Origin: DASSUW01 sp035717845
Lineage (GTDB): Bacteria; Actinomycetota; Thermoleophilia; Solirubrobacterales; Solirubrobacteraceae
Direction of reading: 5' to 3'
Length of the DNA: 10,167 bases
Assembly: GCA_035717845.1 (NCBI GenBank)
Contig: DASTIC010000237.1
Location: 1 to 10,167, forward strand
Shown here one piece after another: positions 6,514 through 10,167 of the stretch. Position 1 is the stretch's first letter. The number at the start of each line of letters is the position of its first letter. The notes beneath the pieces were generated by a model. That model was not told the DNA's origin. It was given only the letters and a program-made list of their open reading frames with translations, and did not search any database. A program made the translations under genes and the position numbers.

Positions 6514-6525
6514 ATTTCGCGAAAT
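6499..6525. promoter_or_regulatory. Pair of palindromic operators between eamA and lrp-type gene
   Basis: Two 12-bp palindromes, ATTTCACGAAAT (6499-6510, mismatched only at the centre) and ATTTCGCGAAAT (6514-6525, perfect), are separated by three bases, giving centres 15 bp apart. The first covers the -10 box of the lrp-type promoter and the second covers its transcript start and reaches into the ATG. This placement fits autorepression by the adjacent Lrp/AsnC protein and joint control of eamA. Confidence 0.62.
6509..6514 (-). promoter_or_regulatory. Possible -10 box for eamA, back to back with the lrp-type -10
   Basis: Read on the minus strand these bases are TATTAT, five of six matches to the -10 consensus, overlapping the plus-strand AATAAT. 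A start near 6502 would give eamA a leader of roughly 54 bases. I do not find a good -35 at the right distance (the bases 17-18 bp upstream are poor), so this is a weak call. No TA dinucleotide exists between here and the eamA ATG on this strand, which leaves few other -10 options. Confidence 0.35.
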
Positions 6526-6994
6526 GGCTGTCTCGCTTGATCATGTTGATGTGCGCCTGCTGGTCGAGCTCCAGACGGACGCCGACCGGCCCAACGTCGA
6601 GCTCGCGCGCATCGTCGGGCTGTCTCCGGCGGCGACGCTGAACCGGGTCCGGCGGCTCAAGGAGTCGGGCGTGCTGCGGAGGATCACCGCGCGGCTGGAC
6701 AGCACCGCGGCCGGCTTCCCGCTCCAGGTCTACGTCACCGTCACGCTCGCCCGCCACGACGACGCCGGGCACCGCCGCTTCGAGGAGACCGTGGTCGCGC
6801 TGCCGCAGGTGATCGCCGCCGACTGGGTGACCGGCGAGGTCGACGCGATGCTCATGGTCGTCGCCAGGGACGTCGCGGAGCTCCAGCGCGTCCTCAACCG
6901 CCTGGCGGCGCGCGGCGGCACGCGGGTCGTGACGCTCCTGCGGCTCGAGGAGCTCAAGCCCTCCTCGCCGCTCCCGCTCGAGCCGACCCGCTGA
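6524..6994 (+). CDS. Lrp/AsnC-family transcriptional regulator
   Basis: Feast/famine-type regulator of 156 residues, a normal length. The N-terminal winged helix-turn-helix spans about residues 6-55 (HVDVRLLVELQTDADRPNVE, LARIVGLSPAATLNRVRRLK, then the ESGVLRRITARLD wing). The RAM ligand-binding/oligomer domain follows at about 66-147 (FPLQVYVTVTLARH, then VIAADWVTGEVDAMLMVVA and the final TRVVTLLRLEELK strand). The effector is usually an amino acid; which one cannot be told. The same reading frame is open far upstream, antisense to eamA, but ATG 6524 is set by the domain boundary and by the promoter just before it. The gene is divergent from the EamA permease, a frequent partnership that suggests metabolite-controlled efflux. 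There is no close downstream partner. Confidence 0.94.
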   Translation: MAVSLDHVDVRLLVELQTDADRPNVELARIVGLSPAATLNRVRRLKESGVLRRITARLDSTAAGFPLQVYVTVTLARHDDAGHRRFEETVVALPQVIAADWVTGEVDAMLMVVARDVAELQRVLNRLAARGGTRVVTLLRLEELKPSSPLPLEPTR

Positions 6995-7100
6995 GTCTGC
7001 GGCACAGCCTGCGAACGTCGACGGCGGCTGGGTAGGGAGGCTGGGGGATTGGCCGCGGCGCGAGGAAGTCAGGCGCCGTGAGCGGGCGTGCCCGAGCCAT

Positions 7101-7129
7101 CGCGGTTTAGCCGCGGAAACCGCGGCTAA
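7101..7129. repeat. Inverted repeat with two alternative stems, unit 1 of a tandem pair
   Basis: TTAGCCGCGG-AAA-CCGCGGCTAA (7107-7129) is a perfect 10-bp stem with a three-base loop. An overlapping and mutually exclusive stem pairs CGCGGTTT (7101-7108) with AAACCGCG (7117-7124). Partial pairing continues outward to about 7093/7143. It lies about 110 bases after the lrp-type gene. There is no T-run; it could serve as a terminator of the kind found in GC-rich genomes, or be a dispersed REP-like element. Confidence 0.7.
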
Positions 7130-7141
7130 TCGGGGATAGTT

Positions 7142-7196
7142 CGCGAACCCTGTCGAGTTAGCCCCGGAATCCGGGGCTTATCCGACATGGTTCGCG
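7142..7196. repeat. Long 55-base inverted repeat, unit 2 of a tandem pair
   Basis: Three nested stems close on each other: CGCGAACC (7142-7149) with GGTTCGCG (7189-7196), TGTCG (7151-7155) with CGACA (7183-7187), and AGCCCCGG (7160-7167) with CCGGGGCT (7171-7178) around an AAT loop. The core TTAGCC.CGGAA.CCG.GGCT is shared with unit 1 about 51 bases away, and the bases after each core (GGCT-ATC then GTTCGCG) are similar too, so the two are diverged copies. Terminator, REP-type repeat or protein-binding structure are all possible. Confidence 0.72.
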
Positions 7197-7228
7197 CCAT
7201 CGCCGGCCACGCCGGCTCCCTCCGGCGG

Positions 7229-7271
7229 TTGACAACCTGCCGCTGTACCGGTACAGTCTTTACCAGTACAG
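7229..7271 (+). promoter_or_regulatory. lacI-type promoter with two tandem operators
   Basis: A perfect -35 TTGACA (7229-7234) and TACAGT (7252-7257) are spaced by 17 bases. Operator 1, CTGTACCGGTACAG (7243-7256), is a perfect 14-bp palindrome with a central CG, typical of LacI-family sites, covering the spacer and -10 box. Operator 2, CTTTACCAGTACAG (7258-7271), matches it at 12 of 14 positions, has its centre 15 bp away, covers the predicted transcript start near 7264 and touches the ATG. Strong autorepression by the adjacent protein is the natural reading. No Shine-Dalgarno fits before the ATG. Confidence 0.8.
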
Positions 7272-8333
7272 ATGACCCGCCGCCGCCCCTCCCACTCCCG
7301 CCCCGCCGTCACGCTCGCCACGATCGCCGAGGCGGTCGGGGTGTCCCGGATGACCGTCTCGAACGCGTACAACCGCCCCGATCAGCTCTCGCCTGAGCTG
7401 CGCGAGCGGGTGTTCGCGGTCGCGCAGGAGCTCGGGTACTCCGGGCCCAACCCGGTCGCGCGCACGCTCTCGCGGGGCGAGACCGGCTCGATCGGGCTGG
7501 TGCTCGACTATGCGCTCACGACCGCGTTCAGCGACGGGGCCACGGTGGCGTTCCTCCACGGCGTGGCCGCCGGCGCCGAGGCGCGCGGGCTCGGGCTCTC
7601 GCTCGTGCCGCGCATCGACGGGCGGCACGCGGCCCTCGTGCAGTCCGCGCTCGTCGACGGCTTCGTGCTCTATTGCGTCCCCGAGCACGATCCGCGGATG
7701 GATGCGGTCCGGGCACGCGGGCTGCCGTTCGTGGGCGTCGACTTCGACCCCGCGCGCGACCTCGTGCGCGTCAACATCGACGACCGCGGCGCCGCCCGCG
7801 CGACCGCCGCGCACCTCGTGGCGCTCGGCCACCGCCGCTTCGGCGTCGTCCTCCCGTACGAGACGTACGGGCCGACCGGCGCCGATGCCGAGGGGCGAGC
7901 CACGCACCACGTCGAGCGCGAGCGCCTCGCCGGCTGGCGCGAGGGCCTCGAGCCGGCCGGCGTCGACTGGAGCACGGTTCCGATCGCCACGGCGGCGGGG
8001 ACGGGCGTCGAGACGGGCCGGCTCGCCGCCGCGGAGCTGCTCGACCGCGCCGAGCGCCCGACCGCGATCATCGCGCTCTCGGACGCCCTCGCCATGGGCG
8101 TCCTCGAGGCGGCCCGCGAGCGCGGCATCGCCGTCCCCCACCAGCTTTCCGTGACCGGCTTCGACGACGTTCCCGAGGCCGCGCTCGCCGATCCTCCCCT
8201 CACCACCATCCGGCAGCCCCATCACAAGAAGGGCTCCGAAGCCGTTCGCCTGCTGCTCGAAGGCGAAGCGGCCCAGTCCGTCGTCCTCCCCACCGAGCTC
8301 GTCGTCCGTGCCTCAACCTCCCCCGCTCCCTGA
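7272..8333 (+). CDS. LacI/GalR-family transcriptional repressor
   Basis: Sugar-type repressor of 353 residues. The N-terminal LacI helix-turn-helix is at about residues 13-38 (VTLATIAEAVGVSRMTVSNAYN), followed by LSPELRERVFAVAQELGY and the hinge helix NPVARTLSRGE (60-70). The rest is the two-lobed periplasmic-binding-protein-like sensor: SIGLVLDY, FLHGVAAGAEARGLGLSL, VDGFVLYCV, GLPFVGVDFD, VNIDDRGAARATAAHLVALGH, TAIIALSDALAMGVLEAA and LSVTGFDDVPEA. The last block (GFDD) is a family hallmark. The effector is unknown; no sugar transporter or glycosidase lies in view. The ATG at 7272 follows the two operators directly and has a short basic arm before the HTH. The only gene downstream on this strand is a 31-codon ORF, so the target could be itself, that ORF, or remote genes. 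Confidence 0.94.
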   Translation: MTRRRPSHSRPAVTLATIAEAVGVSRMTVSNAYNRPDQLSPELRERVFAVAQELGYSGPNPVARTLSRGETGSIGLVLDYALTTAFSDGATVAFLHGVAAGAEARGLGLSLVPRIDGRHAALVQSALVDGFVLYCVPEHDPRMDAVRARGLPFVGVDFDPARDLVRVNIDDRGAARATAAHLVALGHRRFGVVLPYETYGPTGADAEGRATHHVERERLAGWREGLEPAGVDWSTVPIATAAGTGVETGRLAAAELLDRAERPTAIIALSDALAMGVLEAARERGIAVPHQLSVTGFDDVPEAALADPPLTTIRQPHHKKGSEAVRLLLEGEAAQSVVLPTELVVRASTSPAP

Positions 8334-8346
8334 AAGGAAGCTCCCC

Positions 8347-8442
8347 ATGTTCGACCAGCCCATCGCCGCCCTCCTGGCCCGCGAGTCCGGCAAGCGCCTC
8401 CTCACCGAGGAGCGCCCCCGCCGCCGCACCGCCCGCCGCTAG
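8347..8442 (+). CDS. Small basic protein of 31 residues, unknown function
   Basis: I do not recognise this protein. It begins 13 bases after the lacI-type stop, with AAAGGA about nine bases before the ATG, the best Shine-Dalgarno in this part of the window. All 30 sense codons after the ATG end in G or C, as expected for a real gene here. The product starts MFDQPIAALLARESGKRLL, could form an amphipathic helix over about residues 5-20, and ends in an arginine-rich tail (RPRRRTARR); I count nine Arg/Lys and four Asp/Glu. It has no signal peptide or membrane segment. It would be cotranscribed with the repressor. Its stop TAG shares the four bases CTAG with the convergent ftsH stop. A chance ORF over a terminator hairpin is the alternative. 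Confidence 0.6.
   Translation: MFDQPIAALLARESGKRLLTEERPRRRTARR
8394..8415. terminator. Possible bidirectional terminator hairpin between lacI module and ftsH
   Basis: CTCCTC (8398-8403) pairs with GAGGAG (8407-8412) around an ACC loop, and GCG (8394-8396) with CGC (8413-8415) after one bulged C: about nine pairs. It lies inside the small ORF and 24 bases past the ftsH stop on the other strand. No U-tract follows in either direction, so function as an intrinsic terminator is doubtful. Confidence 0.3.
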
Positions 8443-10167
8443 GCGAAGTCGGGGCGCTCGGGCTGATCCAGCCCGCGCGCCTCGGCCGTGCCCCCCGCCA
8501 GCCCCGGCCGCGGAAGCGGCCGCGGCGGCGCGGGCGTGGCCGCGCCGGGAAGCTCCGGCCGCTCCGGCGTGCCCGGTGCGGGCGGCGCCTCGGAGCCGAA
8601 GACCTCTTCCTCGGTCTTGCCCTCGAGCAGCGCCTCGAACTCCTCGCGCTCGATCGTCTCCCGCTTGAGCAGGAGCTCGGAGATCGTCGACAGCTGCTCG
8701 CGGTGCTCGGCGAGGATGTCCTTGGCCTGCTGGTGGGCGCCCTCGACGATGCGGCGGATCTCGTCGTCGATCTCGCGCGCGATCTCGTCGGAGTAGTCCG
8801 GCTCGGCCGAGAACTCGCGGCCGAGGAACGGCTGGCCGTGGTCGTGCCCGAACACGCGCGGGCCGAGCTTCTCGCTCATGCCGAAGCGCATGACCATCTG
8901 CTTGGCCGTGGCCGTCACCTTCTCGAGGTCGTTCGACGCCCCGGTGGTGATCTCCCCGAAGACGATCTCCTCGGCGGCGCGGCCGCCCAGCGTCATCGCC
9001 ATCGTGTCGGTCAGCTCGGCCTTGGTGGTGAGGAACTTGTCCTCGGTCGGCAGCGAGATCGTGTAGCCCAGCGCCTGGCCGCGGGAGATGATCGAGATCT
9101 TGTGGACGGGATCCGAGTGCTCGAGGAAGTGGCCGACGATCGCGTGGCCCATCTCGTGGTACGCGGTGACGAGCCGCTCCTTGTCGCCCATCACGCGGGT
9201 CTTCTTCTCCGGGCCCGCGACCACCCGCATGATGCCCTCTTCGAGCTCGACCTGGGTGATCTCCTTCTTGCCCGTGCGGGCGGCGAGGAGCGCGGCCTCG
9301 TTGACGAGGTTGGAGAGGTCGGCGCCGGTGAAGCCCGGCGTCTGGCCGGCCAGCGTGTCGAGGTCGATGATCTTGGCCAGCGGCTTGCCGCGCGTGTGGA
9401 CCTCGAGGATCTTGCGGCGGCCGGCGCGATCGGGGCGGTCGACGGTGATCTGGCGGTCGAAGCGACCCGGGCGCAGGAGTGCGGGATCGAGGATGTCGGG
9501 CCGGTTGGTGGCCGCGATCATGATGATGTTGTCCTTGGCCTCGAAGCCGTCCATCTCGACGAGCAGCTGATTCAGCGTCTGCTCGCGCTCGTCGTGGCCA
9601 CCGCCGAGGCCGGCGCCGCGATGGCGCCCCACGGCGTCGATCTCGTCCATGAAGATGATGCACGGCGAGTTCTGCTTGGCCTGCTCGAACAGGTCGCGGA
9701 CGCGCGACGCGCCGACGCCCACGAACATCTCCACGAAGTCCGAGCCGGAGATCGAGAAGAACGGCACGCCCGCCTCACCCGCGACGGCGCGGGCGAGCAG
9801 CGTCTTGCCGGTGCCGGGAGGCCCGTAGAGCAGCACGCCCTTGGGGATCCGCGCGCCGAGCGCCTGGAACTTCTTCGGGTTCTCCAGGAACTCCTTGATC
9901 TCGTGGAGCTCCTCGACGGCCTCGTCGACGCCCGCCACGTCGCGGAACGTGATCTTCGGCGAGTCCACCGACAGCCGCTTGGCGCGCGACTTGCCGAACG
10001 ACATCACCTTCGACCCGCCGCCCTGGACCTGGTTCATGAGGAAGATCCAGAACCCGATGAAGAGCAGGAACGGCAGCACGTACGTCAGCAGCGAGAGGAT
10101 CACGCTCGTCCTCGCCGGCTTGACGTCGAAGGCCTGGATGTTGTTGTTCTGCTCGGCCGCCCGCAGC
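8439..10167 (-). CDS. ftsH: ATP-dependent zinc metalloprotease FtsH, 5' end cut by window edge
   Basis: Membrane-anchored AAA+ protease that extracts and degrades misfolded membrane proteins and short-lived regulators; it works as a hexamer with the active sites in the cytoplasm. About 575 residues are visible; TM1 and most of the external domain lie beyond the edge. In order from the edge (numbering from the first visible codon): the end of the external domain, TM2 at about 22-43 (ILSLLTYVLPFLLFIGFWIF), the QGGG linker, Walker A GPPGTGKT (115-122), Walker B IIFMDEID (about 170-177), the second region of homology ATNRPDILDPALLRPGRFDRQ, the zinc site HEMGH (337-341) with a third ligand Asp in GASNDLEK (D413), and the FGMSEKLGP region. 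The final ~55 residues are a Pro/Gly/Ala-rich, probably disordered tail. A GTG at 10103 is internal, not the start. The stop overlaps that of the small convergent ORF. Confidence 0.97.
   Translation of the reverse strand, partial: LRAAEQNNNIQAFDVKPARTSVILSLLTYVLPFLLFIGFWIFLMNQVQGGGSKVMSFGKSRAKRLSVDSPKITFRDVAGVDEAVEELHEIKEFLENPKKFQALGARIPKGVLLYGPPGTGKTLLARAVAGEAGVPFFSISGSDFVEMFVGVGASRVRDLFEQAKQNSPCIIFMDEIDAVGRHRGAGLGGGHDEREQTLNQLLVEMDGFEAKDNIIMIAATNRPDILDPALLRPGRFDRQITVDRPDRAGRRKILEVHTRGKPLAKIIDLDTLAGQTPGFTGADLSNLVNEAALLAARTGKKEITQVELEEGIMRVVAGPEKKTRVMGDKERLVTAYHEMGHAIVGHFLEHSDPVHKISIISRGQALGYTISLPTEDKFLTTKAELTDTMAMTLGGRAAEEIVFGEITTGASNDLEKVTATAKQMVMRFGMSEKLGPRVFGHDHGQPFLGREFSAEPDYSDEIAREIDDEIRRIVEGAHQQAKDILAEHREQLSTISELLLKRETIEREEFEALLEGKTEEEVFGSEAPPAPGTPERPELPGAATPAPPRPLPRPGLAGGTAEARGLDQPERPDFA

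Noticed and set aside
5645..6523. Upstream in-frame extension of the Lrp-type gene
   Set aside because: This part is antisense to the EamA permease and has no domain. The helix-turn-helix begins right after ATG 6524, which follows a promoter and operators.
6449..6772. Upstream in-frame extension of the EamA permease on the minus strand
   Set aside because: It would run through the AT-rich promoter region and the antisense of the Lrp HTH; the sequence is charged and unlike a permease N-terminus.
7023..7047. G-rich stretch that might form a G-quadruplex
   Set aside because: Only three runs of three or more G are present close together; a fourth would need a GG run, so the case is weak in a GC-rich genome.
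7101..7196. CRISPR array
   Set aside because: There are only two diverged repeats, no regular spacers and no cas genes nearby.
8505..8522. Hairpin CGGCCGC-GGAA-GCGGCCG
   Set aside because: It lies inside the low-complexity Pro/Arg/Gly coding tail of ftsH, where GC-rich codons make such stems by chance.
8200..9663. 487-codon minus-strand frame overlapping ftsH and the lacI end
   Set aside because: Arg/His/Pro/Ala-rich shadow of ftsH in another frame; no recognisable domain, and the FtsH frame has all catalytic motifs.

Overview
This is a GC-rich window with strong G/C bias at third codon positions. It looks like an actinobacterial chromosome, possibly a deep lineage such as Thermoleophilia/Solirubrobacterales; that placement is inferred from base composition, protein style and leaderless-type promoters, not tested. 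Both ends cut genes: dusB loses its 3' end at the left edge and ftsH its 5' end at the right edge. No rRNA, tRNA, CRISPR array or insertion sequence was seen.

The backbone is a housekeeping set read leftwards (minus strand): ftsH, folP, folB, folK, coaX, dusB. The same set, with other genes interspersed, forms the well-known ftsH-coaX-folP-folB-folK-dusB neighbourhood of Bacillus. It covers membrane protease quality control, three folate biosynthesis steps (dihydroneopterin aldolase, HPPK, dihydropteroate synthase), the first step of CoA synthesis and tRNA dihydrouridylation.

Three regulator modules sit inside this backbone. (1) tetR-mmpL (3709-1595 and 4264-3713, minus) lies between folB and folK, with a promoter and operator at the end of folB; folK starts one base after the mmpL stop. 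(2) An Lrp/AsnC regulator (6524-6994, plus) is divergent from an EamA/DMT transporter (6448-5420, minus). The gap between them carries three related palindromes, and the transporter frame overlaps the start of folP. (3) A LacI-family repressor (7272-8333, plus) has two near-identical operators directly in front of its start codon. It is followed by a 31-codon ORF (8347-8442) whose stop codon shares the bases CTAG with the oppositely oriented ftsH stop.

From 6448 down to the left edge, genes are packed tightly or overlap (eamA-folP-folB-tetR-mmpL-folK-coaX-dusB), so one long transcript with an internal tetR promoter is likely. The largest non-coding stretch, 6995-7271, holds two related long hairpins followed by the lacI promoter. 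The most unusual points are the near-leaderless regulator promoters with operators set into the core promoter, the tandem hairpins, the small ORF beside lacI, and the long same-strand overlaps around folP. I see no clear evidence of a complete new defence or mobile system.
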